From positions 248,001-312,000 of the forward strand of contig JAGTWN010000004.1 in NCBI GenBank assembly GCA_018842655.1: DNA of 64,000 nucleotides, given 5' to 3'. Both the position numbers and the translations under genes were made by a program. The first letter of the stretch is position 1. Each line of letters begins with the position of its first letter. A model generated the notes under the pieces. The model made no database searches. It was not told the origin of the DNA and worked only from the letters and a program-made list of their open reading frames with translations. This DNA comes from Candidatus Pantoea haifensis (lineage in GTDB: Bacteria; Pseudomonadota; Gammaproteobacteria; Enterobacterales; Enterobacteriaceae). Below, piece after piece: positions 1 to 8,561 of the stretch.

Positions 1-691
1 GTCAGAAAAAATTGCCGAGCAGGCTGCTGCGTTAGAGCAAAGTGCGGCGGCGATGGAGCAGCTTAATGCCACGGTACAGCAAAATGCTGAAAACACCCGA
101 CTGGCCGATGCGGTGGCAGAACAGACGGCACAAATTGCCCGCAACAGCAGCGAGATGATGAGCGAAGTGGTGAATACCATGGGCGCGATTCGGTGCTCTT
201 CGCGGCGCGTAGCGGAAATTCTCGGCGTTATCGACAGCATCGCGTTTCAGACCAATATTCTGGCGCTGAACGCGGCTGTCGAAGCTGCGCGTGCAGGCGA
301 GCAGGGACGGGGCTTTGCCGTTGTCGCTTCAGAGGTCCGGGCGCTGGCGCAGCGTGGCGCAACAGCGGCACAGGAGATCAAGGCGTTGATCGCTGATTCT
401 GACAGCAATGTGCTGGCGGGAAGCAAACTGGTCGAAGGCGCAGGTGGGCAACTCAGCCAGCTGGTAAACGATGTTTACAAAGTGAAGCAGGTGGTGAGTG
501 AAATGCGCGTGGCAGGCGATGAGCAAAGCAAAGGCATTGCCGAGGTTACGCTGGCCGTATCTCAGATGGAGCGCAGCATTCAGCAAAACCTGATGCTGGT
601 AACGCAAACCGCTGAAAATACTCAGGCGCTGCGTGATGAAGCCGCGCAGCTGGCGCAAGAGATTTCCGTTTTCAAAGTGGTTAACCGCTAA
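1..691 (+). CDS. Methyl-accepting chemotaxis protein, 3' part
   Basis: The frame is open from base 2, so the start lies outside the window and only the cytoplasmic signalling domain is present. The receptor hairpin signature is clear (IAFQTNILALNAAVEAARAG, then GRGFAVVASEVR), where CheA and CheW bind, flanked by heptad-rich helices carrying the methylation regions. The sensor and membrane segments are missing, so the ligand cannot be named. The stop is followed at once by a strong hairpin. An Asp usual before the hairpin appears as Cys (IRCSSRR), possibly a base error. Family identity is certain; the specific receptor is not. Confidence 0.93.
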   Translation, partial: SEKIAEQAAALEQSAAAMEQLNATVQQNAENTRLADAVAEQTAQIARNSSEMMSEVVNTMGAIRCSSRRVAEILGVIDSIAFQTNILALNAAVEAARAGEQGRGFAVVASEVRALAQRGATAAQEIKALIADSDSNVLAGSKLVEGAGGQLSQLVNDVYKVKQVVSEMRVAGDEQSKGIAEVTLAVSQMERSIQQNLMLVTQTAENTQALRDEAAQLAQEISVFKVVNR

Positions 692-697
692 AAGTAT

Positions 698-724
698 CCG
701 GGCAGCATCATGCTGCCCGGTTTA
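698..724. terminator. Hairpin terminator between convergent genes
   Basis: A 10-bp perfect stem (CCGGGCAGCA / TGCTGCCCGG) with a 3-base loop is followed by TTTATAT. It sits between the chemoreceptor stop and the stop of the minus-strand dehydrogenase, so it can serve both. Confidence 0.8.
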
Positions 725-726
725 TA

Positions 727-1871
727 TCAATTCCCTGGCCATGCCTGGACGATCATTTCACGCATCTCATCACGACTGTAATTCAGCAACGCGTTTTTAC
801 TGTTGGCGCGAGCCAAAACCCACTCTGTTTCCTCTGATGAGAGGGCAGGCCCTGCAAGCCAAAACGGCGTAATTGCCTGTTGCTGTAGCCACTCTTTCAG
901 GTAACGTGCCGGGCAACCGGTGGCATGAGGGAACAACTGCTGGTGCAGTTCGCACATTAACTGCTGTTGCCCGGCGTGCTGGCTTTCGGCCAGCCGGTCA
1001 AGAAAAGAAAATAACAGCCGCCCACATACTTCGCCGTGGTGGAAGGGCTTGATAGCGCCGATTTCGCCCGCAATACCGTGAATAACCCCAATCCTGCACT
1101 GTTCAGGCAAACCCCTCCCAGCCAGGAGGCCATCATCATTGCCTCACGGGCTTTGTCACCTTCTTCATCTTCCCGGTTCAGGGTCGGCCAGGCCTGTACA
1201 AACTGACGTAAGCCGGTTAGCGCCAGTTGACGAGTGAACAGCGTGCCCTTGTTTGACAGATAGGCTTCAAAAAGATGGGTAAACGCATCAATACCACAGG
1301 TCACCAGCACCTTATCAGGTGATCCTTTCAGCAAGTCAGGATCGAGTATCGCTGTCCGCGGCACAAAAACCGGATGGCGTAGCGAAGCCTTGACCTGAAT
1401 GTCATGCTGATCGGTAACAACGGCATTTTGCGTCGCTTCACTGCCGGTTCCGGCGGTAGTTGGCACGGCGATTAGCGGCAATGTAATGGGTTGAACCGGG
1501 GTGTCACCGACTTTTTCCAGATAGCGTGCGGTAGGCAAGGGGTGCTGTATCATGGCGCTGAAGGCTTTTGCCGCGTCCAGCACACTCCCGCCACCAATGG
1601 CAACCACACGATCGACATGTCCACGCCAGCGGGATACCCAGCCATCAATGTCGGCGGGCGACGCTTCATGACGCACAATTTCATAGCCGATAATATGATC
1701 GTTTAAGGCTGACTTTAGCCGCTCGTAAGCCGGGCCTTGCAAGAAAGAGTGACCGCAAAACAGCAGCGTCGGTTGTGGCTCCGCTGCCAGCAGCGGTATC
1801 AGTTTATCGAGGCTTCCACGACCAAACAGGGTTTGTTGATTACTGTACAGCTCGCTCAGATTATCACTCAC
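727..1871 (-). CDS. Iron-containing alcohol dehydrogenase family protein (frameshifted)
   Basis: This is a group III, Fe-dependent NAD(P) dehydrogenase/maleylacetate reductase-type fold. The N-terminal nucleotide-binding part shows AIGGGSVLDAAK and VPTTAGTGSE; the C-terminal metal-binding part shows THLFEAY, then VIHGIAGEIG and FHHGEV with the ligand histidines. The frame breaks at a C run at 1086-1089 (G4 in the coding strand); one more G restores GLG-VIHG, giving about 381 residues. The gene is divergent from gntT with GntR-type operators between them, so a role near gluconate or related hydroxy-acid metabolism is possible but inferred. I cannot name the substrate. Confidence 0.85.
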
Positions 1872-2020
1872 CAGCGCATCCTTCCAGGTTTTCGCTAAAA
1901 TTTGAGTGTAACGAAAAGCGCGCCGCTGGCCTTAGCAAACTTTCTGATAACGCTCAGGCAAAAAGTTGATCACCTTCGCAAAACGGAAATTCACCGTTCT
2001 GAGGGTGATGCTTAGGCGCA

Positions 2021-2050
2021 ATGTTACCCTTAACATGTTATCGGTAACAG
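2021..2050. promoter_or_regulatory. Two overlapping GntR-type operators upstream of gntT
   Basis: Two imperfect 16-bp palindromes lie end to end: ATGTTACCCTTAACAT at 2021-2036 and ATGTTATCGGTAACAG at 2035-2050. Both match the known E. coli GntR operator form (ATGTTA-N4-TAACAT). They share two bases and their centres are 14 bp apart. They sit in the divergent region between the iron dehydrogenase and gntT, about 110 bp before the gntT start. E. coli gntT is GntR-repressed, so the assignment is strong; control of the divergent gene is inference. Confidence 0.8.
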
Positions 2051-2160
2051 CGATTGTCAATTTGTTAACACAACTTACAACGCTCATTCTGTCTCCTTAA
2101 GGGACAACGATAACAAACCGGCACTGCTGCTTTTTCACAGTGCGAAAGGTGGAGAAAATT

Positions 2161-3476
2161 ATGCCCTTACTCTACGTGGCGATCGGCGTTGCTTTACTGC
2201 TGCTGCTCATGATTCGCTTTAAACTCAATGGTTTCATCGCACTGATTTTAGTGGCGCTGGCGGTCGGTGTGATGCAGGGCATGCCGGTCAACAAAGTCAT
2301 TACCTCAATCAAAACCGGTGTAGGCAGCACGCTCGGCAGTCTGGCGCTGATCATGGGCTTCGGTGCCATGCTGGGAAAAATGCTCGCCGACTGCGGTGGC
2401 GCGCAGCGTATTGCAACAACGCTTATCGAAAAGTTCGGTATTAAGCATATTCAGTGGGCGCTGGTTTTGACGGGCTTCACTGTAGGGTTTGCGCTGTTCT
2501 ATGAAGTCGGCTTCGTATTAATGCTGCCGCTGGTGTTCAGCGTTGCTGCCTCTGCGCGTGTGCCGCTGCTGTATGTTGGTGTACCAATGGCGGCAGCACT
2601 TTCCGTTACACACGGCTTTTTGCCGCCACACCCTGGCCCGACGGCTATCGCAACGCTGTTTAATGCTGACATGGGTAAAACACTGCTGTTTGGCACCTTG
2701 CTGGCTATTCCCACAGTGATTCTGGCTGGCCCGGTTTATGCGCGTTTTTTGAAAGGCATTGATAAGCCGATTCCGCAGGGGCTTTACAACCCGAAAATCT
2801 TCACCGAAGCAGAAATGCCTGGATTTGGTGTCAGTGTCTGGACGTCGCTGGTTCCGGTCATTTTAATGGCATTACGTGCGGTGGCGGAAATGCTGTTGCC
2901 GAAAGGTCATGTATTACTGCCTTATGCCGAGTTTTTCGGCGATCCGATCATGGCAACCTTGATTGCCGTGCTGATTGCGATCTTTACCTTCGGTTTGAAC
3001 CGGGGCGCAGCATGGAGCAGGTGATGGATACGCTGACCGATTCGATCAAAATCATCGCGATGATGTTGTTGATCATTGGCGGCGGCGGCGCGTTCAAGCA
3101 GGTGCTGGTAGACAGTGGTGTAGACAAATATATCGCAAATATGATGCATCAAACCACGCTTTCACCCATCTTCATGGCGTGGTCGATTGCTGCGGTACTG
3201 CGTATTGCGCTGGGCTCCGCCACCGTTGCGGCGATTACCGCAGGTGGCATTGTCGCACCGCTCATCGCAACCAGCGGTGCCAGCCCAGAGCTGATGGTCA
3301 TCGCCGTAGGTTCTGGCAGTGTAATCTTTTCACACGTCAACGATCCCGGTTTCTGGCTGTTTAAAGAGTATTTTAACCTGACGATTGGCGAGACAATTCG
3401 CTCATGGTCTGCGCTGGAAACCATTATCTCAGTATGCGGTTTGATTGGTTGTCTGTTGCTCTCTTACGCGCTGTAA
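2161..3476 (+). CDS. gntT: High-affinity gluconate:H+ symporter GntT (frameshifted)
   Basis: This polytopic inner-membrane permease of the GntP family imports gluconate. It matches E. coli GntT nearly residue for residue, including GFGAMLGKMLADCGGAQRI, THGFLPPHPGPTAIA and ending in the FSHVNDPGFWLFKEYFN region. I chose the ATG at 2161 (MPLLYVAIGV), eight bases after AGGTGGAG, over the in-frame GTG/ATG upstream. The frame is lost at the G4 run 3002-3005; a fifth G restores NRGRSMEQ and a protein of about 439 residues, the family length. Two GntR operators lie upstream. I regard the break as a sequence error. Confidence 0.93.
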
Positions 3477-3483
3477 GGATTAA

Positions 3484-3509
3484 CCGCTGGGGCGTTTCTG
3501 TCCCAGCGG
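3484..3509. terminator. Hairpin between convergent gntT and hcxB
   Basis: CCGCTGGG (3484-3491) pairs with CCCAGCGG (3502-3509) immediately after the gntT stop and just before the hcxB stop. No clear T-tract follows on either strand, so it may be an mRNA-end stabiliser more than an intrinsic terminator. Confidence 0.5.
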
Positions 3510-3515
3510 AATCCG

Positions 3516-4598
3516 TTAGCCTGCCATCGCGCGGAAGGTGTTTAATGCGTCCTCTGGCATGCCTGCCTGCTTTGCCGCCTGGCAAATCTGCTGCCAGCTG
3601 GTGGCATCCAGTGGAATACCCGATCGCTCGCGCGCTTCCCGATTTGCCTCTTCCCACTCGCCTGGCACCTGAATCGGCGCTTCGCCACTTTGCGGTGAAC
3701 GCTTCACCCAGGCGATAAAGGCTTCCGCCTCATCCTGCATTGCCGGTGCATCAAACGCATCGGGATTGAGGATGATGGTTGTCATACAGTTAAATATCGC
3801 ACTGCTCTCTTTCTGCACTGTCGCATCGTGTGTGGTTCGACCGCCTGATAACGCGCCGCCCAGGATCTCGCACATAGTCGCCAGCGCGTAGCCTTTGTGC
3901 AGGCCAAAAGGCAGCAATGCGCCAAACGGCGGCTGATGCATCACTCCAGGCTGGGTGGTGCCCTGACCTTGATGATCGATAAGATAACCTGGCGCAACCT
4001 CGACACCTTTATTCCAGGCAACGCGCGTTTTGCCGTAGGCTATACCGCTGGTGGCAAAGTCGAGCAGCAGCGGTTTGGCATTACGACGCGGGAAAACAGC
4101 ACAGAATGGATTGGTGCCGAAGCGGCGGTCACTGCCACCGAAAGGGGCCACCATCGGATCGCCCATGACATTGACAAAATGAAACGAAACCAGCCCGGCA
4201 GCGGCACACTGCTCAGCCCAGTGGCCAATACGCCCAATGTGGTGGGAATGATGCAAACCTACCGCGGCGATACCCAATTTCTCAGCGCGCTCAATGCCAA
4301 GGCGCATCGCTTCCCAGGCTGCAACCTGACCAAAACCGTTGCGCGCATTGAGCGTGAGCACGGCTCCGGCATCTTTTTCCACTACAGGCCGTTGATTGAG
4401 TTGCAAATGTCCTTGTGCCAGCGACGCCATGTAGCTGGGGATCATGCCGACACCGTGTGAATCATGCCCGGCTAAATTCGCGGCTACCAGATGATCAGCT
4501 ACCAGGCGCGCTTCTTCCGCTGCGCTACCCGCACAGAGCCAAATCGCCTGGACAAACTGATGTAAATCAGAAGAATTGATACGATACACCGTGCTCAC
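3516..4598 (-). CDS. hcxB: Hydroxycarboxylate dehydrogenase B (YbiC/HcxB)
   Basis: This member of the malate/L-lactate dehydrogenase (Ldh2) family of NAD(P)-dependent 2-hydroxy acid dehydrogenases is strongly similar to E. coli YbiC, which reduces 2-oxo acids such as phenylpyruvate and 2-oxoglutarate. Family signatures include AANLAGHDSHGVGMIPSY near residue 40, HHSHHIGRIGHWAEQCAAAG, RFGTNPFC and HKGYALATMCEILGGALSGG. The start is the GTG at 4598 (MSTVYRINSS), six bases after AAGGAG; the longer ATG frame at 4661 has no supporting site and would add 21 unrelated residues. The 360-residue length fits. It is convergent with gntT. Confidence 0.9.
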   Translation of the reverse strand: MSTVYRINSSDLHQFVQAIWLCAGSAAEEARLVADHLVAANLAGHDSHGVGMIPSYMASLAQGHLQLNQRPVVEKDAGAVLTLNARNGFGQVAAWEAMRLGIERAEKLGIAAVGLHHSHHIGRIGHWAEQCAAAGLVSFHFVNVMGDPMVAPFGGSDRRFGTNPFCAVFPRRNAKPLLLDFATSGIAYGKTRVAWNKGVEVAPGYLIDHQGQGTTQPGVMHQPPFGALLPFGLHKGYALATMCEILGGALSGGRTTHDATVQKESSAIFNCMTTIILNPDAFDAPAMQDEAEAFIAWVKRSPQSGEAPIQVPGEWEEANREARERSGIPLDATSWQQICQAAKQAGMPEDALNTFRAMAG

Positions 4599-4656
4599 AT
4601 TGTTCTCCTTTATTTGCTGACTTACCGCATCCTGCGGCGAATAGCTCACAACGGCA

Positions 4657-4685
4657 AGCAAAAGAAGGGCCGCAAGACGCGGCCC
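4657..4685 (-). terminator. Rho-independent terminator after the 81-residue gene
   Basis: On the minus strand the stem GGGCCGC/GCGGCCC (4679-4685 with 4667-4673) is followed by TTCTTTTG. It lies directly after the stop of the gene at 4699-4944. Confidence 0.7.
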
Positions 4686-4698
4686 AAACAGGCAGGTT

Positions 4699-4944
4699 TT
4701 AGTGAGGCTGTTCGAAACCGGCTTTAATCATCTGTTCACGCAGTGCGCGCGTAATTTCGCGATTGCCGCCAGTGACAGGGTAAATCACATTATTCACCAC
4801 ATCATCCAGGTAGTGTTCCTCAAACTCTTGTCGCGTAAGTTGAGTGCCGCCTTCATCGTTGATGGCGAACGTACCTTTAATGTGCTCACCGCTGTTTTTA
4901 GCTTTCAGGCTATAGCGGCCCATGCTGGTATTAATCGTGCTCAT
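4699..4944 (-). CDS. Hypothetical 81-residue protein
   Basis: A compact soluble-looking protein of 81 residues, with no signal peptide, no membrane segment and no cysteine. The sequence includes GRYSLKAKNSGEHIKGTFAI and ends REQMIKAGFEQPH. A good ribosome binding site (AAGGAGATCTT) precedes the ATG, and a rho-independent terminator follows, so it looks like a stand-alone real gene. I do not recognise a family. Neighbours (hcxB and small cold-shock-region genes) give no functional hint. Confidence 0.75.
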   Translation of the reverse strand: MSTINTSMGRYSLKAKNSGEHIKGTFAINDEGGTQLTRQEFEEHYLDDVVNNVIYPVTGGNREITRALREQMIKAGFEQPH

Positions 4945-5202
4945 AAGATCTCCTTATTACTGATTTCAAATCATCACAATTGAGGCCTGCATTTGCCGCA
5001 TAAATTTTAGTTGGCATAAGCATGAAGAGCGAAGCGGCAGTAAGAATGAAAAGCTCTTATTGCGACCTTTCTCGCAGAAATAAATCAGGCTTTACGCGAG
5101 GAAATTTCAAGAAACAGGCGGCATACGCTTTTACGGCAAAGCGCAAATGTTCGCCTATACTCTTTACAGGAAAGGTTTTTTTAATGGCTAAGGGAGAAGG
5201 AA

Positions 5203-5286
5203 ATGAAAATAATTCTGTGGATCATCGCTATCATCTTTATTGTTGGTCTGTTAACCCTGACAGGGGTGTTTAAACTGATTTTCTGA
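5203..5286 (+). CDS. 27-residue single-span membrane protein
   Basis: This tiny frame starts with ATG at 5203 after GGGAGAAGGAA and encodes 27 residues, almost entirely one hydrophobic helix (MKIILWIIAIIFIVGLLTLT), then GVFKLIF and TGA. The SD site is strong and a TATACT -10-like box occurs at 5156-5161, about 40 bases upstream. A GGGCACCtcaGGTGCCC hairpin lies just after the stop. The hydrophobic composition and signals look like the many E. coli small membrane proteins, but I cannot assign a name. Confidence 0.6.
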   Translation: MKIILWIIAIIFIVGLLTLTGVFKLIF

Positions 5287-5290
5287 CACG

Positions 5291-5309
5291 GCGGGCACCC
5301 TCAGGTGCC
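5291..5309. terminator. Short hairpin after the small membrane protein
   Basis: GGGCACC pairs with GGTGCCC around a 3-base loop, directly after the 27-residue gene and overlapping the 3' end of the convergent zinc-ribbon gene. There is no T-tract on the plus strand. Confidence 0.45.
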
Positions 5310-5504
5310 CGAATTAGTGTTATCACGCTTAAGTAAACAGTGCGAAATGGGATCGACTTTCGTCACTGGCAACAAGTCATGAACCTCAAAACGTTTTTTA
5401 CAGTATGCGCAGCAGGCGCCGTGAAAAGATTTGTGGGTTGATGTGTCATCAGTAAAAACAAATTTTGCGCTGCCACAACGCGTGCAACGAATCTTCATTA
5501 CCAT
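5301..5504 (-). CDS. Small zinc-ribbon-like protein
   Basis: This protein of 65-67 residues carries CTRCGSAKFVF near the N terminus and CCAYCKKRFEV about 20 residues later, two CxxC knuckles that suggest one structural zinc. The C terminus is polar. An AGGAGGG site lies upstream; either ATG at 5504 or 5498 could be used, the second giving MKIRC. It lies a few hundred bases from cspE, and small CxxC proteins occur near cold-shock genes in enterobacteria, but I cannot tie it to a named family. Confidence 0.6.
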   Translation of the reverse strand: MVMKIRCTRCGSAKFVFTDDTSTHKSFHGACCAYCKKRFEVHDLLPVTKVDPISHCLLKRDNTNSGT

Positions 5505-6249
5505 GGCGTATTTATCTCCCTCCTGGAATTAAATCCAATCAATTTTAACAAAATGTGCAAGAGAAAGTTAAATATTCCTAATTATTAACTTACGGCGACT
5601 AAATTTTATATTTTGTTGAATCTGCGCTAATTTTTTAGCATTACTGCGTTCCAGAGCAGGATTCGCTCGAATAAAAAACAGCTTTCTTTAACATAGGTCA
5701 TGCTTATGACGCGAGTGTAGATTATTTGCGCATTTATTTATCGCTGGCCCTGGGCTGTCAAGGGTGTTTCTGAAAGGGCATCTGTTTCTTTCACAGCCTG
5801 AATCCTTCAGGTAATCAATAGTATAAAGTTCACCTTGATGTCTGATTTCTGCGACGCTTGTTAACAACAGCTCGCGCACGGTTGCAGGTTCTGACATGAG
5901 GCGTATGGAAATTAACGTCTTAATGAGCCGGTTTACCGCAGGCATTAGGCACGTAACAGTTGGGATTATTTTCCCGTTCTGGTGCTGTTACCTGTCACAT
6001 CAATGAGTTATGGTGCACTTGATGTTCAAATAGCTTACATTCCATGGAGTTACAGCTGGGAGAATCTCTTTTTTGCCCGACTGCGCTGGTCATTTTAAGC
6101 AAGCAAAAAAGTGATAAAGTGTGATGAGGATAAAGAATGTCGATATTTATCACTTTTCCATCAATCCCTACTGGACAAATCACTCCACAATTGCTGTACT
6201 AGACGCCGACACAGTTTAGTGTCCATTTTTCATGTAAAGGTAATATTAG
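5505..6249. other. 745-base AT-rich interval before cspE
   Basis: No strongly supported gene is visible here. It holds one weak minus-strand coding candidate (5738-5897, listed separately), an AT-rich stretch at about 5530-5690, and the promoter and leader of cspE in the last hundred bases. Other open frames here lack binding sites and protein-like composition. Confidence 0.6.
5738..5897 (-). CDS. Doubtful small protein, needs one base for full frame
   Basis: A minus-strand frame reads MSEPATVRELLLTSVAEIRH then GELYTIDYLKDS. Inserting one G in the GG following DS would continue AVKETDALSETPLTAQGQR and stop at 5738-5740, about 53 residues. The amphipathic, charged composition is protein-like, and the error type matches others in this window. 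There is no ribosome binding site ahead of either ATG (5897 or 5945), which keeps confidence low. Confidence 0.25.
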
Positions 6250-6459
6250 ATGTCTAAGATCAAAGGTAACGTTAAGTGGTTTAATGAATCCAAAGGATTC
6301 GGTTTCATTACTCCTGAAGATGGCAGCAAAGATGTATTCGTACACTTCTCTGCTATCCAGAGCAACGGCTTCAAAACTCTGGCTGAAGGTCAGCGCGTTG
6401 AGTTTGAAATCACCGACGGCGCAAAAGGCCCATCTGCTGCTAACGTTATCAGCCTGTAA
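6250..6459 (+). CDS. cspE: Cold shock-like protein CspE
   Basis: This 69-residue single cold-shock domain binds single-stranded RNA and DNA and acts as RNA chaperone and antiterminator. RNP1 (KGFGFI, residues 15-20) and RNP2 (VFVHF, 29-33) are intact. The sequence matches E. coli CspE more closely than CspA or CspC (ending [12 protein letters not shown]). The start follows AAAGG. It stands alone, with a rho-independent terminator shared with a possible convergent mini-gene. In E. coli crcB follows in the reverse direction; it is absent here. Confidence 0.96.
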   Translation: MSKIKGNVKWFNESKGFGFITPEDGSKDVFVHFSAIQSNGFKTLAEGQRVEFEITDGAKGPSAANVISL

Positions 6460-6477
6460 GTTAACAGTCAGAATTCT

Positions 6478-6503
6478 AAAACCCGCTCCTGGCGGGTTTT
6501 TTT
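6478..6503. terminator. cspE terminator, probably bidirectional
   Basis: Stem AAAACCCGC (6478-6486) / GCGGGTTTT (6492-6500) with a 5-base loop and a run of seven T. The A-rich left arm makes it work on the minus strand too, for the mini-gene at 6502-6594. Confidence 0.88.
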
Positions 6504-6594
6504 ATGCCTGCCACCAACAGATCAACCAGCCTACAACCGATCCCAGCGCCAGCAAAAACGCCATCAGTTCATTCCAGCTACGCGGCATTATCAT
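6502..6594 (-). CDS. Possible 30-residue small membrane protein convergent to cspE
   Basis: A minus-strand frame too short for ordinary gene calling encodes MIMPRSWNELMAFLLALGSV, continues VGWLICWWQA and stops at 6502-6504. One hydrophobic helix spans roughly residues 10-27 with a positively charged N-terminal side, and a Trp-rich C terminus. AAAGGATGGTA provides a plausible binding site before the ATG at 6594; the ATG at 6588 is an alternative. The stop abuts the cspE terminator, which would serve both. It occupies the place of crcB in E. coli but is not CrcB. Existence is inferred from sequence form only. Confidence 0.42.
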   Translation of the reverse strand: MIMPRSWNELMAFLLALGSVVGWLICWWQA

Positions 6595-6862
6595 TACCAT
6601 CCTTTTCCATTCAGCCGACAAGAAGCGTGGCAGATTTGCGTTAAATACGCCTGACAGTGGCATGACAGCCTGATGACGTGACCTGAAGCGTTTGCTGAAC
6701 GCTTTTTAAACAAGCGCGCAAGAAGGCAAACCCGACTCGCCTTCTGCAAGGTAAATAATGACGGGACTATGATCTTAGTAACATATTTATAACAATCGAT
6801 ACTTGCTGAATCTGTTCTGCCAAGGCTATATAACACAACCACTACGCTATTAAGGAGGCAGG

Positions 6863-7294
6863 ATGAACATACGTCGGGCACAGGCTAAAGACAGCTTTGC
6901 GTTAAGCGCATTACTGGCAGAATTAGGGTATGGCGGCACGGAAAGTTTTATTGATCAGCGCCTTGCTCAGCTGATTACTCACCCAAACGAGATGCTGTTA
7001 GTGGCTGAACATGGTCATCAGGTGCTGGGTTTTTTATCGATGCATTTTATTCCGCAACTGGCGCTCGCCGGGGATTTTGCGCGCATCAGCTATTTCTGCA
7101 TTGCTGAAGGAGAACGCAGTAAAGGCGTAGGGCAGCAGCTTATTCAACATGCTGAAGCCATAGCAGTACAACGTGGCTGCGATCGGGTAGAGGTACATTG
7201 CAATATCTCACGCCTGAAAGCTAACCAGTTCTATCTGCGTGAAGGCTATATTGACTCCCCGACTTATCGCACTAAAGATTTGCGCTCAAACTGA
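6863..7294 (+). CDS. GNAT family N-acetyltransferase
   Basis: A single Gcn5-related acetyltransferase domain of 143 residues starts MNIRRAQAKD and contains the acetyl-CoA loop region EGERSKGVGQQLIQHAEAIA (near residues 89-108), followed by VEVHCNISRLKANQFYLREG, typical of motif B. The start follows an excellent TAAGGAGG site. The substrate cannot be inferred. Its 3' end overlaps the convergent MocR gene by 23 bases. Confidence 0.9.
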   Translation: MNIRRAQAKDSFALSALLAELGYGGTESFIDQRLAQLITHPNEMLLVAEHGHQVLGFLSMHFIPQLALAGDFARISYFCIAEGERSKGVGQQLIQHAEAIAVQRGCDRVEVHCNISRLKANQFYLREGYIDSPTYRTKDLRSN

Positions 7295-8561
7295 TTTCGC
7301 GCCCAGAAGCGATAACCAGCGCACTGGCAATCATCTCCAGCTGTTGTTCATGCAGGCTGGCAATGCTGACGCGGATAAACTGCACTGGTCCAAGTCGGCA
7401 ACGCTCGCCTGGCAACACTGCGATGCCGCGAGCGGCCAGCGTGATCATGGCAAACTGTTCTGAAAGCACCGGAATATAAATACTCAGGCCATCACGTGCT
7501 TCAAGCAACATTCCTCGCGCGGCCAGCGCCTGCAATAAACGCTCGCGCCGTACACGATAGCTTTCTTTTGCGTAGGCAATTTGCTGCTGAGTGGCGGCAT
7601 CTTCCAGCAGCCAGGCTACCGCATCTTGCAGAATACGGCTGGTCCAGCTCACGCCAAAATTACGCCACGCCTGGATACGCTTAACCATCTCTGCTGTGGC
7701 CGAGAGCACTGCCAGGCGCAAATCAGGCCCGTATGCTTTAGAAAACGAGCGCACATGGATTGTGCGTTCAGGAAACGCCGCGCCTAAACTCCAGGCTGGC
7801 GCAACAGAGAGATCACCAATACCGTCATCTTCGACAATGAGGGTTGCACTGCTGGCAAGCACCTGAGTCAGTTCGTGGCGACGCTGAGGGCTAATGGTGT
7901 GGCCAGTAGCCGAATGGGTACGCGGCTGGTAAATCACCATTACCGGCGATTTCACCAGCAGTGTAGACAACACCTCTGGCAACGGGCCTTCGCTGTCGCA
8001 GGCCAGAGGTAAGATTTCCGCGCCGACATTATCCAGCATATCCAGTAAACGTGTTGCAGTGGGATCTTCGATGATGACGCGATCGCCTGGAGAAACCAGC
8101 GTTTGTACCACCAGATTCATAGCATCGAACCCGCCATCGGTGGCTAAAAACGCTTCGGCTGGATAAGGCCAGCGAGGCTGCACAGCACGCAGTAGCTGTG
8201 GTGAGATGGCTTCACGGTGATAGCTGTTTAGCTGCGGAGACTGAATCGCCGCCTGTAATGCCAGCTGCAAATTTGGCAACAAGGCTGGGTCTGGTGAAGC
8301 CATTGCTAAATCGGCCTGGATGTTATCACCGTAATTGCCAATTTTCTCGAAACGGATGGGTCGTGGCATTACTGTATTACCACTTACCCAGACGCCGCTG
8401 CGGCCTTTACCTGCCAGCACGCCATAGCGCCAGCGCTTCATGCTGCTTCCGGCGGCAAGCGTTGGACTCAGCGCCGAGGAATACTAACTCAAGCGTAGCC
8501 TGGCATTTACCTGCATACCGGCAAATTGACTTATTATGCAGATCGAAGGTAAGCTACGCCG
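7272..8561 (-). pseudogene. MocR/PdxR-type regulator with broken N-terminal HTH
   Basis: The region 7272-8441 encodes an intact fold-type I aminotransferase-like domain, with HVRSFSKAYGPDLRL giving the PLP-binding lysine and YQPRTHSATGHT upstream. Proteins of this type carry a GntR winged helix at the N terminus. Traces of one are visible in the same frame further upstream (SLPSICIISQFAG at 8510-8560, then GVLAGKGRSGVWVSG), but a TAG at 8484-8486 and a spacing that does not fit separate them. No simple one-base change repairs it. I call it a decaying regulator; the ATG at 8441 could only make a fragment without DNA-binding domain. Confidence 0.65.

Noticed and set aside
5022-5273. Plus-strand 83-residue frame
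   Set aside because: It overlaps the better supported 27-residue membrane protein frame and lacks signals.
5995-6183. Minus-strand 62-residue frame before cspE
   Set aside because: No ribosome site, atypical composition, and it lies in the cspE leader region.
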